Shown here piece by piece: positions 24,287-33,348 of a stretch of DNA of 64,000 nt. Under the pieces are notes generated by a model that did not search any database, was not told where the DNA came from, and saw only the letters and a program-made list of their open reading frames with translations. The stretch lies in assembly GCF_014217625.1 (NCBI RefSeq), contig NZ_CP043641.1, positions 3,162,001 to 3,226,000 of the forward strand, written 5' to 3'. Positions within the stretch are counted from its first letter, which is position 1, and each line of letters opens with the position of its first letter. Both the position numbers and the translations under genes were made by a program. Source of the stretch: Leifsonia shinshuensis. Lineage in GTDB: Bacteria > Actinomycetota > Actinomycetes > Actinomycetales > Microbacteriaceae.

Positions 24287-24943
24287 ATGCGATCCACCAC
24301 CCGCCTCGCCGCAGCCGGCATCCTCGCAGCCGCAGCGCTCGCGCTCACCGCCTGCTCGTCCGGAGCCGGCTCCTCGTCCACGGACACCAGCTCGTCCATG
24401 ACCTCCTCGTCCCCGTCGGCCTCCGCGTCGATGGACCCGGCCGCCGACCTCGTCGGCCCGGGCTGCGCCGCCTACGCCAAGCAGGTGCCCTCCGGCGCCG
24501 GCTCGGTCCAGGGGATGGCCCAGGACCCGGTCGCGACGGCCGCGAGCAACAACCCGCTTCTGACCACCCTGGTCGCCTCGGTCTCCGGCAAGCTCAACCC
24601 CAAGGTGAACCTGGTCGACACCCTCAACAGCGGCCAGTTCACGGTGTTCGCCCCGGTGGACGACGCGTTCAAGAAGATCGACCCGGCCACCCTCGCCACG
24701 CTGAAGACCGACGCCGGCGCCCCCACGCTGACCAGCATCCTGACCTACCACGTCATCCCGGGCCAGCTCGCGCCGAAGGACATCGTCGGCACGCACAAGA
24801 CCGTCGAGGGCGGGACCGTCACGGTCACCGGCTCCGGCGACAACCTCAAGGTGAACGACGCCAACGTCATCTGCGGCGGCGTGCACACGGCCAACGCCAC
24901 CGTGTACCTCATCGACTCGGTGCTGATGCCTCCGGCCAAGTGA
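24287..24943 (+). CDS. Fasciclin-domain lipoprotein
   Basis: 218 residues. Signal with lipobox LTAC (Cys23), a Ser/Thr-rich linker (24-55) and one fasciclin domain (about 80-218) with the H1 motif [26 protein letters not shown] and the H2-like [20 protein letters not shown]. Two cysteines (GPGCAAY and VICGG) are conserved in the MPT70/MPT83 group. It is probably an adhesion or redox-partner protein on the cell surface. AAGGAGAAG precedes the ATG. A strong hairpin follows. Confidence 0.92.
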   Translation: MRSTTRLAAAGILAAAALALTACSSGAGSSSTDTSSSMTSSSPSASASMDPAADLVGPGCAAYAKQVPSGAGSVQGMAQDPVATAASNNPLLTTLVASVSGKLNPKVNLVDTLNSGQFTVFAPVDDAFKKIDPATLATLKTDAGAPTLTSILTYHVIPGQLAPKDIVGTHKTVEGGTVTVTGSGDNLKVNDANVICGGVHTANATVYLIDSVLMPPAK

Positions 24944-24974
24944 GTCTGGGCCCGGTTCCGGGCCGCGGTCGCAC

Positions 24975-25030
24975 GAACAGAAGCGCGCCTCCGAACTCCT
25001 CCATCGAGGGTTCGGGGCGCGCTTCTGTTC
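24975..25030 (+). terminator. Hairpin terminator after the fasciclin gene
   Basis: Arms of 22 bases (24975-24996 and 25009-25030) starting GAACAGAAGCGCGCC pair almost completely around a 12-base loop, 32 bases after the stop. Confidence 0.75.
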
Positions 25031-25168
25031 GCCCGATCGCTCCGGGCCCTCGCGCGAACCTGGGAAACCCCTCAAACGGGGGATCCGGTCCCATCCGGAA
25101 CGGCGGAGGCTCCGGACCACTCGTGACGGCCGGAACCATTCCGGTCGCACAACGCAAGGGAGTTCGGA

Positions 25169-25732
25169 ATGAACAACGTCACCAAGCGCGTCGGGATCCT
25201 GGGCGGAGCGGCAGTCGTCGCATCCGGTCTGATCGTGGGAGGTCTCGCCCTTCCGGCGAACGCGGAGACGAGCAACACCACCGACACCGCACCCACAACC
25301 ACGACTTCCGTCGCTCCGCACACGCTCGACTACCTCAGCGTGTCGGACATCCTGCACAGCCTGTCCGCCCCCGTCACGGTCGGCCCCGTCGTCCAGGGCC
25401 CCGTCGCCAGCGGCAACGCGAGCGGCAACTCCGTCGGTCCCGTGGCCAGCGGCGACTCCGTCGCCAGCGGCAACCAGGCCAACGGGAACTCGGCCGGCAG
25501 CAACGATTCGACCCCGGTCGCCAGCGGAAACACGACACCGGTCGGCTCGGGCGACATGACGTCGGCCGGCAACGGCACCGGAGTCTCGGCTCCTGTCGGC
25601 TCCGGCAACACGACCGGCACCTCGTTGAGCAACCTCGGCGCTTCGGTGACCGACTCGGTCAACAGCGCCGTGAGCGACGCGCTCAAGGGACTGAACGGCA
25701 CCAGCGACCTCGGCGCCGCGCTGGGTCGCTGA
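25169..25732 (+). CDS. Secreted Ser/Asn/Gly-rich low-complexity protein
   Basis: 187 residues. Signal peptide 1-32 (hydrophobic GILGGAAVVASGLIVGGLAL, then PANA-ETS). The mature part is dominated by VASGN, GNS and GSGNTT repeats (about 78-150). A C-terminal helix-like segment, LGASVTDSVNSAVSDALKGL, closes it. No cysteine and no enzyme motif. It resembles small extracellular matrix or spacer proteins of actinobacteria. It is flanked by its own upstream spacer and a terminator, so it is a single-gene unit. The function is unknown. Confidence 0.75.
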   Translation: MNNVTKRVGILGGAAVVASGLIVGGLALPANAETSNTTDTAPTTTTSVAPHTLDYLSVSDILHSLSAPVTVGPVVQGPVASGNASGNSVGPVASGDSVASGNQANGNSAGSNDSTPVASGNTTPVGSGDMTSAGNGTGVSAPVGSGNTTGTSLSNLGASVTDSVNSAVSDALKGLNGTSDLGAALGR

Positions 25733-25754
25733 CCCGCGCAGCCGGTCGCACGAG

Positions 25755-25798
25755 AGGGCACGGGGTTCTCCTCCGAAGGGAGGCGGGCCCCGTGCCCT
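25755..25798. terminator. Terminator between convergent genes
   Basis: AGGGCACGGGG (25755-25765) pairs with CCCCGTGCCCT (25788-25798), with an inner CCTCC/GGAGG pairing. It separates the secreted-protein gene from the convergent GH39-like gene and could serve both. Confidence 0.7.
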
Positions 25799-25811
25799 TC
25801 CGCGTGCGGGG

Positions 25812-28523
25812 TCAGTGCGCCACACCCAGCCCCGTCTGCGTCTTCACCGTCGCCGGCGTCCCCGTCACGAACCGCGCGAGCGTGATCGTGTCGATGTTGG
25901 GGCCGTAGGCGGTCGCGTTGCCCAGGGTGAGCGTTCCGTCGCTCGTGGTCAGCGTCAGCGGGACGGTCTTGTCCCAGAAGCTGTTCCACGAGTAGTTGTG
26001 CCGGAACGCCGCCCGCACGCTTGCGCCGCCCGCCTCGCCGATGTCGAGGAAGCGGCTGATCACCTGCGGGTTGTAGTTGATCGCGGCGGACTTGTCGGCG
26101 TTGGCCGCGGCGATCACCAATTGGTAGTCGCCCGCTCCGAACCCGGCCGGCCGGGGGATGCTGAGCGTGTTGCCCGCGCCGTTGCCGATGTAGCCGACGT
26201 CGCGCACCACGCCCTGGGCGTCGGCCGAGCCGTTGGAGTTCGCCGGGTCGGTCTGCACGCGAGCTGCACCGGAGAGCGGCAGCGCTTCCGCCTCGCTGTG
26301 GAACACCGCGGCGGGGTCGGCGTCCGACGCCTTCTGGGCTGCGCCCCGGAGCGTGCTGACGCCGCCGATGAAGGCGCTCCCGGCGGTCGCGCGCACGGTC
26401 AGCTCGTTCACGCCCTGCGGCAGGTACACCCGGGCGGTCGAGTCGAACGTGCCGGGGCCGGTCGTCGCGGGCAGCTGCACCGCGCGTCCGTTCACCGACA
26501 GCGCGAGGGTCGCGCCGCCTCCGCTCGTGGCCGAGTGCACCGTGAGGTCGTAATACCCGGTGTCCGCGGTGGTCGCGTAGAACGTGGCGCTCGCGTCGCC
26601 CGACAGCTGCGCGTAGCCGCGCGCGGCGGGCTGCTGCCAGGACAGCGCGGCGCCTCCGGCGAGGTCGGCGTCCACGGCCGGGTAGACGGCCTGCTCGCCG
26701 CCGTTCACGTCGTACAGGTCGAACCGGTCGAGCGTGATGTCGGCGCCGGGGAGGACCGTGCTGCCGTCCTTGCTGGCCCGCAGCGAGAGCGCGTGCGTGC
26801 CCGCCGTCAGATGGAGGGCGACGTCCGTCGTGCCGCGGTAGGTCCAGCCGAGGTCGGCCGAGTACTTCACCAGCTGGTCGTACGCACCGTCGACGAACAG
26901 CGCGTGCTGTCCCGGTGCCTGGTTGGCGCCGGCGAGCACCGAGAGCCGGTAGTCGCCGGTCGTCGGGACGGTCACGTTCCAGGTCGCGGACGAACCCGCT
27001 CTGTTGAACGAGCCGACGTCCTTGCCGCCGGAGGCCATGAACGACCACTCCCGCGACGGGTCCTGGTCGTACACGGTCGCGTTCGCGATGGTGGCGTTCT
27101 CCGCCTCCGTGCTGTTCACCAGCGCGCCGGAGACCAGCTGCGGGTCGGTCGCCTGCGGCGTGATCTCGAGCTGGTAGGCCGAGTAGCGGTCGCTGTTCGG
27201 GACCGTCACCTGCACAGAGCCGTTCTGGATCCTCGCCGTCGTGGACAGGATCACCGGCGGCTGCAGCGAGGCGCCCTCCGCGCCGTTCAGCCGGTCGGCG
27301 CGCACCTGCACCTGCACGGTCTTGCCGAAGGTGGAGACGTCGAGGCCCTTCAGGTTCAGCGCGACGTCGGACGAGCCGCCGCCGAACAGCACGGTCGCCT
27401 TGCGGTTCGCGGCGTCGATCGCGGCGAGGCCCTGGAGGCTGTCGACCGTGTTCAGATGCGGCGGGGTCACCGCGGCGGTCTGCGACCCGGCGAGGGAGCC
27501 GTACCAGTCGAACATCCACCAGCCGCCGTTCGCACCGTTGTTGCGCGAGGAGTTGTCGGACAGGTTGCCGGCGTAGTTCCAGAACGCCGTCTGGGCGTCG
27601 ACCTTCTCGTCCTCGAACATCGAGATCCACTGGACGAGCTGGCCGGGCACGCTCATGTCGCGCAGCATCCCGTACTCCGTGATGTTCACCGGGATCGGGG
27701 CGATGTCGAGCTGCTTCAGCAGCGCGGTGTATTCGTCGTGGTGGCCGCGGAATGTCGCCAGGTTGTTCGTGCCGAGCTCGTGCCAGATGAACACGTCCGG
27801 CAGCTCGGAGTGCTGCTTCGCGTAGGCGAGGAAGTCGGCGCTGCGGTCGGCGTGCCAGGTCGAGTCGCCCGGACCGCCGACGCGGGCGTGACCGAGGCCG
27901 TGCTCGGCGTACACGCTCTCGATGGTGTCGTAGGCGGCCGTCCAGTCGGAGAGGAACTGGTCCTTCTGCGTCGACCAGTTCGGGTACCAGTTGCCGCCGT
28001 CCGGCTCGTTGAACGGGATGAACACGTACTTCGACGGGTCCTGGGACTTCGTGGCGACGTCCTCGACGGCCTGCTTGAGGATCGGGAGGTAGTCCCATAC
28101 GCCGTCGCCGTTCGCGTCGCCCGGGCGCTTGCCGCCGTTGTAGGGCCAGTCCGGGTACATGTCCTGCACGTACACGTAGAGGTCCTGGCCGCCGCCGGCG
28201 AAGAACGACTTCTCCACCTGGAGGGCGTCGCCGCTGGGGTGCTGCGCGCCCTGCGGCGGCTTCTGCGAGGTGTTGGTGATGTGCGCTCCGTCGAGCACGG
28301 CCTGGCTGGGGACGCCGTCGTCGCCGAGTCCGTAGAGCGTCCCGGTCGCGCCGCCGCGGAACGCGCCGGTGGTCTGGGAGAAGTCGACGGACAGCGGGTC
28401 GGCCGGGGCGGCGGAGGCCGGTACGGCGACCAGGCCGCCGACCGTGAGGGCGAGGCCGGCGGACGCGGCGATCGCGGGCAGTAGTGCCCGGCGGCGAGGA
28501 CGCCGGGCGTGTGGTGCGGTCAA
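25812..28523 (-). CDS. Secreted GH39-like glycoside hydrolase with C-terminal carbohydrate-binding modules
   Basis: 903 residues. Signal peptide 1-39 (RRPRRR, hydrophobic core, PASAAP). A clan GH-A barrel lies at about 45-400: acid/base Glu173 in FIPFNEPDGG and nucleophile Glu283 in PVNITEYG, with YVQDMYPDWPY and WHELGTNN as further active-site strands. A beta-sandwich (about 400-460) and at least two CBM6/35-like modules (about 465-600 and 730-903, with STEAENATIANA and SEAEALPLSG) follow, plus a lectin-like module at about 610-720. It probably cleaves a plant polysaccharide side chain outside the cell. The divergent alpha-galactosidase and shared LacI-type operators suggest galactose-containing substrates. 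Confidence 0.82.
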   Translation of the reverse strand: MTAPHARRPRRRALLPAIAASAGLALTVGGLVAVPASAAPADPLSVDFSQTTGAFRGGATGTLYGLGDDGVPSQAVLDGAHITNTSQKPPQGAQHPSGDALQVEKSFFAGGGQDLYVYVQDMYPDWPYNGGKRPGDANGDGVWDYLPILKQAVEDVATKSQDPSKYVFIPFNEPDGGNWYPNWSTQKDQFLSDWTAAYDTIESVYAEHGLGHARVGGPGDSTWHADRSADFLAYAKQHSELPDVFIWHELGTNNLATFRGHHDEYTALLKQLDIAPIPVNITEYGMLRDMSVPGQLVQWISMFEDEKVDAQTAFWNYAGNLSDNSSRNNGANGGWWMFDWYGSLAGSQTAAVTPPHLNTVDSLQGLAAIDAANRKATVLFGGGSSDVALNLKGLDVSTFGKTVQVQVRADRLNGAEGASLQPPVILSTTARIQNGSVQVTVPNSDRYSAYQLEITPQATDPQLVSGALVNSTEAENATIANATVYDQDPSREWSFMASGGKDVGSFNRAGSSATWNVTVPTTGDYRLSVLAGANQAPGQHALFVDGAYDQLVKYSADLGWTYRGTTDVALHLTAGTHALSLRASKDGSTVLPGADITLDRFDLYDVNGGEQAVYPAVDADLAGGAALSWQQPAARGYAQLSGDASATFYATTADTGYYDLTVHSATSGGGATLALSVNGRAVQLPATTGPGTFDSTARVYLPQGVNELTVRATAGSAFIGGVSTLRGAAQKASDADPAAVFHSEAEALPLSGAARVQTDPANSNGSADAQGVVRDVGYIGNGAGNTLSIPRPAGFGAGDYQLVIAAANADKSAAINYNPQVISRFLDIGEAGGASVRAAFRHNYSWNSFWDKTVPLTLTTSDGTLTLGNATAYGPNIDTITLARFVTGTPATVKTQTGLGVAH

Positions 28524-28601
28524 AGCGGTACTCCTTCGTACGGGATGGATGGACGGCTCCGTTCACCGCGGCGCTTCATCGGCACAGCGTCCACGAAAAT
28601 G

Positions 28602-28629
28602 TGAAACCGCTATCATGATAGCGATATCG
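28602..28629. promoter_or_regulatory. LacI-type operators O1 and O2 over the GH39-like promoter
   Basis: Two adjacent 14-base sites: TGAAACCGCTATCA (28602-28615) and TGATAGCGATATCG (28616-28629), variants of TGATA(G/C)CGCTATCA. They cover the -10 of the minus-strand promoter. Confidence 0.75.
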
Positions 28630-28642
28630 TCCACCCTCGCAA
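28615..28642 (-). promoter_or_regulatory. Promoter of the GH39-like gene
   Basis: On the minus strand, -35 TTGCGA (28642-28637), 16-base spacer, -10 TATCAT (28620-28615). The same layout occurs on the plus strand 53 bases away. The -10 is inside operators O1/O2. Confidence 0.6.
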
Positions 28643-28671
28643 GAGGGGATTCAAACCAGTCTCCGCCTGGC

Positions 28672-28685
28672 TGATAGCGCTATCA
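28672..28685. promoter_or_regulatory. LacI-type operator O3 (perfect)
   Basis: TGATAGCGCTATCA, a perfect palindrome extended to 16 bases with flanking C and G, midway between the two divergent promoters. It best defines the consensus and could support looping. Confidence 0.8.
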
Positions 28686-28694
28686 GATTTGGAC

Positions 28695-28722
28695 TTGCGT
28701 TCTGTTCTGATACCGCTATCAT
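28695..28722 (+). promoter_or_regulatory. Promoter of the alpha-galactosidase operon with operator O4
   Basis: -35 TTGCGT (28695-28700), 16-base spacer, -10 TATCAT (28717-28722). Operator O4, TGATACCGCTATCA (28708-28721), overlaps the -10. Repression by the LacI protein encoded at 34249 is the likely control. Confidence 0.65.
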
Positions 28723-28783
28723 GAATCCAGCGCCGCGCCGCAGAGCCGGGCGCAGCACCGCATCCGCGAAGAAGAGGAACCCG

Positions 28784-30973
28784 ATGACCGACCGCCTGAG
28801 CTGGGGCAACGGAACGCTGACCGTCGAACTCGAATGGTCGGCCGACTCCGCCCCGCGCGTCGCGGCATGGACGGCCTCCGGGATCCGCCTGGAGATGCCG
28901 TCCGGCCTCCCGCTGGTCGACGTCCTGACGGTGTGCCACGGGCACTCGCTCGCCAACGACCGCCTGGTCCACACGGTGATCGGCCACGAGTCCCGCTACA
29001 CCGGTCATGAGGAACGGGCCACCGCCGCGGGCCGCGAGCTGCGGCTCGGGATGCGGCACCCCGGCACCGGGCTGGAGATCGAACTGCTGCTCCAGCTCCC
29101 GGACGGGCTCGCCGTCCTCCGCTCGTCGGTCACGGTCGTGAACCGCGGCGGCGACGAGCTGGTGCTGCGCTCCATCCCATCGCTCGCGCTCTACCTGGGC
29201 GGCGACGCCTCCAGCAGCATCCGGGACTGGGACGTCCACCACGCCCTGAGCGACTGGCTCGGCGAGGGCCGCTGGATCACCGAGCCGCTCAACGGCGTGC
29301 GCTTCCCGCGCCTCGAGCAGCACCTGACCAACCACAACCCGCGCGGCGAGTTCAGCGTCACCTCGACCGGGACCTGGTCGACCGGCAAGCACCTCCCCGT
29401 CGCGGCGGTCGGCTCCGGCCGGCTCGGCGCCGCGTGGGCGTGGCAGATCGAGCACAACGGCGCGTGGCGCTGGGAGATCGGCGAGGACACCGCCAGCGGC
29501 TATCTCGCCCTCTCCGGCCCGACCGACACCGACCACCAGTGGACGCAGACGCTCCGCCCGGGCGACACGTTCCGCACGGTGCCCGTCGCGATCGCCCTGG
29601 CCTCCGACTTCACCGCCGCCATCGCGCAGCTCACCGCCTACCGTCGCGGCGCCCGCCGCGACCACCCGGACAACACGGCGATGCCGGTCGTCTTCAACGA
29701 CTACATGAACACGCTCAACGGCGACCCGACCACCGACAAGCTGCTCCCGCTGATCGACGCGGCCGCCGCGGTCGGGGCGGAGATCTTCTGCATCGACGCC
29801 GGCTGGTACGACGACAGCGGCGAGTGGTGGGACACCGTCGGGGAGTGGACGCCGAGCACGACCCGTTTCCCCGGCGGCCTCGGAGAGGTCATCGACCGCA
29901 TCCGCGACGCCGGGATGGTGCCGGGACTCTGGCTGGAGCCCGAGGTCATCGGCGTGAACAGCCCGATGGCGGATCGGCTGCCCGATGAGGCGTTCCTGCA
30001 GCGCAACGGCAAGCGCGTCGTGGAGCACCACCGCTACCACCTCGACCTGCGGCACCCGGCCGCGCGCGCCCACCTCGACGAGGTCGTCGACCGCCTGGTG
30101 CACGACTTCGGCGTCGGCTTCTTCAAGCTCGACTACAACATCAACCCGGGCCCCGGCACCGACCTCGACGCGGACAGTGTCGGCGCCGGGCTGCTCGCGC
30201 ACAACCGCGCCCACCTCGACTGGCTGGAGGGCGTGCTCGACCGCCACCCCGCGCTGGTGCTGGAGAACTGCGGGTCGGGTGCGATGCGCGCGGACTTCGC
30301 GATGCTGGCCCGCCTCCAGATGCAGTCGACCTCCGACCAGCAGGACTTCCTCAAGTACCCGCCGATCGCCGCCGCAGCGCCGGCCTCCATCCTTCCGGAG
30401 CAGGCTGCGAGCTGGGCGTACCCGCAGCCCGAGATGACCGAGGAGGAGGCCGCCTTCTGCCTCGCGACCGGACTGCTCGGCCGGTTCTACGTGTCGGGCC
30501 ACCTCGGGCGGATGGACCGGCGGAGGCTGGACCTCGTCGCCGACGCCGTCGCGGTGGCGAAGTCGCTGCGCGGCGACCTGCTCGCCTCGACCCCGTTCTG
30601 GCCGCTCGGCATCCCCACCTGGGACGCGCCGTGGACCGCGCTCGGACTGGCGGTCGACGGCGAGGGCCCCGACGCTTCCGCCGAACCTGAGACCGCCCTC
30701 CTCACGGTCTGGAACCGGGAGCCCTCCGCGGGCCCGGTCGAGCTCGACCTCCGCCGGTTCGCCGGCGCCGACCTCACGGTCACCACGATCTTTCCGCGTT
30801 CGCTACCCGAGTGGAGCACCCACTGGGACGCGGAAACCGGACGACTGCGCGTCGCCGGCCCTGCCGATGAGGCAGGCGCACGAGTCCTCCGTCTCCAGGC
30901 CGCCGGCCGCACCGCCCCCGGTGCCGCGTCGGCGACCGCAACACATTCCGCTACTCGAACCCAGTGGCGTTAA
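28784..30973 (+). CDS. GH36 alpha-galactosidase
   Basis: 729 residues, cytoplasmic (no signal). An N-terminal beta-sandwich (1-300) precedes a TIM barrel with nucleophile Asp450 in FFKLDYNINPG and acid/base Asp518 in STSDQQDFLKYP, the two GH36 signatures. CIDAGWYDD, GLWLEPEVIG and ENCGSGAMR are further GH36 motifs. It releases galactose from raffinose- or melibiose-like oligosaccharides imported by the ABC system encoded next. I chose the ATG at 28784 with AAGAGGA before it rather than the ATG at 28721, which lies in operator O4. First gene of the operon running to 34217. Confidence 0.92.
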   Translation: MTDRLSWGNGTLTVELEWSADSAPRVAAWTASGIRLEMPSGLPLVDVLTVCHGHSLANDRLVHTVIGHESRYTGHEERATAAGRELRLGMRHPGTGLEIELLLQLPDGLAVLRSSVTVVNRGGDELVLRSIPSLALYLGGDASSSIRDWDVHHALSDWLGEGRWITEPLNGVRFPRLEQHLTNHNPRGEFSVTSTGTWSTGKHLPVAAVGSGRLGAAWAWQIEHNGAWRWEIGEDTASGYLALSGPTDTDHQWTQTLRPGDTFRTVPVAIALASDFTAAIAQLTAYRRGARRDHPDNTAMPVVFNDYMNTLNGDPTTDKLLPLIDAAAAVGAEIFCIDAGWYDDSGEWWDTVGEWTPSTTRFPGGLGEVIDRIRDAGMVPGLWLEPEVIGVNSPMADRLPDEAFLQRNGKRVVEHHRYHLDLRHPAARAHLDEVVDRLVHDFGVGFFKLDYNINPGPGTDLDADSVGAGLLAHNRAHLDWLEGVLDRHPALVLENCGSGAMRADFAMLARLQMQSTSDQQDFLKYPPIAAAAPASILPEQAASWAYPQPEMTEEEAAFCLATGLLGRFYVSGHLGRMDRRRLDLVADAVAVAKSLRGDLLASTPFWPLGIPTWDAPWTALGLAVDGEGPDASAEPETALLTVWNREPSAGPVELDLRRFAGADLTVTTIFPRSLPEWSTHWDAETGRLRVAGPADEAGARVLRLQAAGRTAPGAASATATHSATRTQWR

Positions 30974-31005
30974 CCTCGCTACGACATATCAAGGAGAGCA
31001 GTTCA

Positions 31006-32328
31006 ATGAAGATCGCTTGGAAGGGAGCCGCGACCGTCGCGGCCATCGCGGCCGCCGCGGCGCTGGCCCTCAGCGGATGCAGCGACCCCGGCTCCGGAGG
31101 CTCCGACTCCGGCGCCACCACCTGGCCGGCGCAGGACACGAAGCTCGACGGCGTGAACCTGACCATCTGGGCCGCCCAGAACTCCAACAAGACCGCCGAC
31201 AGCGTCATCTCGGGCTTCGAGAAGCTCACCGGGGCGAAGGTCAAGGTCGTCACCATCCCCGACCCGTACGAGCAGGGCATCCAGACCAAGGTCGCGACCG
31301 GTGACAAGCCGGATCTGGCGTTCTGGCAGCCGACCGCGTCGATGCTGACGACGCTCAACGCCAAGCAGAACCTGCAGTCGCTCCAGGGCGCGCCGTGGGT
31401 GAAGAACTACACCGGCAAGCTCGGCGACATGACGGGCATCCTCGACGGCACCCGCTACGCGGCCCTCGTCACCACCCCGGCCGTGATCGGCGTCTACTAC
31501 AACAAGGACGTCCTGTCGGCCAACGGCATCACCTCGACGCCGACGAACTGGAACGAGTTCATCGCCGACGCGCAGGCGCTCAAGGCCAAGGGCGTCGACC
31601 CGTTCTACGAGATGGGCGGCGACAAGTGGGCGACCCAGTGGTGGGTGCAGGCGCAGCTCGCGGACGCCGCCAAGTCCGGGCTGTGGGACAAGGTCAACTC
31701 CAACACCGAGAAGTTCACCGACCCGACCATCCAGGGCGCGATCGACAACTACCAGAAGCTGATCCAGGACGGCCTGTTCAACTCCGACATCAAGACGGCG
31801 ACATTCGTCGACCAGGGCAAGGCGCTCCTGGACGGCAAGGCGGCGATGGTCATGCAGGTCAACTCGTTCTTCGGCGAGCTGCAGGCGACCTCCACCACCG
31901 ACGAGCTGAACAAGAAGATCGGGTTCTTCCCGATCTCGCCCACCGGCAACGTCGGCACGTTCATCCCGGACCAGTCCAACGCCCTCGTCGCCTTCAAGAC
32001 CGGTGACAGCAAGAAGGAGGCCGCGGCGCGCCAGTTCCTCAGCTACTGGCTGGGCGACGGCTACAAGGACTTCGTGAAGGCGCAGTCCACCGTGTCGCTC
32101 ATCACGGGCGTCGACACCCCGAGCACGGTCCCGACCGCGCTCCAGGACGTCGCCAAGTCGCTCGACACCTCGGTCGGCTCGATGCAGGCGCTCGCAGTGG
32201 CGAACCCCGACCTGTACCTCAACCTCGCCGACATGATCCAGGGCACCAAGACGCCGGTCCAGGTGGCGCAGACCACCCAGGACCAGTTCGCCCAGCTCGC
32301 GAAGGCACAGGGAGTGAAGGGCTTCTAG
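31006..32328 (+). CDS. Sugar ABC transporter substrate-binding lipoprotein (alpha-galactoside locus)
   Basis: 440 residues. Lipobox ALSGC (Cys25). The mature part has the CUT1-type SBP_bac_1 pattern: VNLTIWAAQNSNKTADSVIS, VATGDKPDLAFWQPTAS, and YYNKDVLSANGI. Trp-rich WATQWWVQAQ may line the binding site. AAGGAGA precedes the ATG. It follows the alpha-galactosidase gene by 32 bases and probably captures alpha-galactosides for the two downstream permeases. A strong hairpin follows, which may keep binding protein in excess over permease. Confidence 0.92.
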   Translation: MKIAWKGAATVAAIAAAAALALSGCSDPGSGGSDSGATTWPAQDTKLDGVNLTIWAAQNSNKTADSVISGFEKLTGAKVKVVTIPDPYEQGIQTKVATGDKPDLAFWQPTASMLTTLNAKQNLQSLQGAPWVKNYTGKLGDMTGILDGTRYAALVTTPAVIGVYYNKDVLSANGITSTPTNWNEFIADAQALKAKGVDPFYEMGGDKWATQWWVQAQLADAAKSGLWDKVNSNTEKFTDPTIQGAIDNYQKLIQDGLFNSDIKTATFVDQGKALLDGKAAMVMQVNSFFGELQATSTTDELNKKIGFFPISPTGNVGTFIPDQSNALVAFKTGDSKKEAAARQFLSYWLGDGYKDFVKAQSTVSLITGVDTPSTVPTALQDVAKSLDTSVGSMQALAVANPDLYLNLADMIQGTKTPVQVAQTTQDQFAQLAKAQGVKGF

Positions 32329-32346
32329 CCCCTCGCCCCGACCGGC

Positions 32347-32379
32347 ACGCCGGGGCGGCGACACTCGTCGCCCCGGCGT
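32347..32379 (+). terminator. Intra-operon hairpin between binding protein and permease genes
   Basis: ACGCCGGGGCG and CGCCCCGGCGT pair perfectly around an 11-base loop, 19 bases after the binding-protein stop. Such hairpins often attenuate or stabilise mRNA in sugar ABC operons. Confidence 0.65.
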
Positions 32380-32406
32380 CCCGAACCCACGAAAGGCATG
32401 AACCCG

Positions 32407-33348
32407 ATGACCGCACAGCTGACCCCGCTGGCGCCGGCGCCGACCGTGCACGCCCGCACGGCGGAGAAGCGCCGCCGCAGCGGCCGCCGCCAGGACCACC
32501 CGGCCTGGTTCCTCGTCCCCGCGCTGATCGTGCTCGTCGTCTTCTTCTTCGTGCCGACGATCTTCAACTTCGTCTACGCGTTCACCGACTGGTCGAGCTT
32601 CCACAGCCAGATCAACTTCGTCGGCTTCGACAACTTCGTGTCGCTGTTCGGCAACGGCAGCCTCCTCAACGACCTCCGCATCACGCTCGTCTACGCCATC
32701 CTCGTCGCGGTCTTCCAGAACCTCTTCGGGCTGATCCTCGCGCTCGTGCTGGAGCGGGACACCCGCATCAACCGGTTCGCACGCGTCGCGTTCTTCGTGC
32801 CCGTCGTGATGTCGGCGCTCGCCGTCGGCTACATCTTCCAGGCGCTGCTGAAACCGGCCGGCGGCCTCAACCAGATCCTGTCGTTCGTCACCGGGCAGCA
32901 CGTCACCATCGCCTGGCTCGGCAGCACCACCTGGACGATCGTCGTCGTCGCTCTCATCCACGCGTGGAAGTGGATGGGGCTCTCGATGCTCATCTACCTG
33001 GCCGGCCTCAAGACGATCAACGAGGACATCCTGGAGGCCGCGCGGCTGGACGGCGCGAGCTGGTGGACCACCTTCCGCAGCATCCGGTTCCCGCTGCTCG
33101 CGCCCGCCGTCACGTTCAACGTGGCCACCGCGCTGCTCGGCTCGATGAACGGCTTCGACATCGTGCAGGCGACGACCGCGGGAGGCCCGGGCGGCACGAC
33201 CGAGCTGCTCAACATCTTCATCTTCCGCACCTTCGGGCAGGGGCTGTTCGCGCAGGCCACCACCATGAGCCTCAGCCTGTTCCTGATGGTGACGATCCTC
33301 GCCTTCCCCGTCATCTACTTCCTGCGCAGAAGGGAGAACGTGCTGTGA
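32407..33348 (+). CDS. Sugar ABC transporter permease 1 (MalF-type)
   Basis: 313 residues with six helices. After a basic tail (EKRRRSGRRQ), helix 1 contains FLVPALIVLVVFFFVPTIFN and the coupling loop is EAARLDGASWWTTFRSIRFP, the EAA motif of CUT1 permeases. GAAAGG lies ten bases before the ATG at 32407; the ATG at 32398 is too close to that site. It pairs with the next permease, whose start overlaps its stop. Confidence 0.9.
   Translation: MTAQLTPLAPAPTVHARTAEKRRRSGRRQDHPAWFLVPALIVLVVFFFVPTIFNFVYAFTDWSSFHSQINFVGFDNFVSLFGNGSLLNDLRITLVYAILVAVFQNLFGLILALVLERDTRINRFARVAFFVPVVMSALAVGYIFQALLKPAGGLNQILSFVTGQHVTIAWLGSTTWTIVVVALIHAWKWMGLSMLIYLAGLKTINEDILEAARLDGASWWTTFRSIRFPLLAPAVTFNVATALLGSMNGFDIVQATTAGGPGGTTELLNIFIFRTFGQGLFAQATTMSLSLFLMVTILAFPVIYFLRRRENVL

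Noticed and set aside
28721..28783. ATG at 28721 as the alpha-galactosidase start
   Set aside because: It lies within operator O4 and the -10 element and lacks a ribosome binding site; the ATG at 28784 has AAGAGGA and starts the GH36 sequence.
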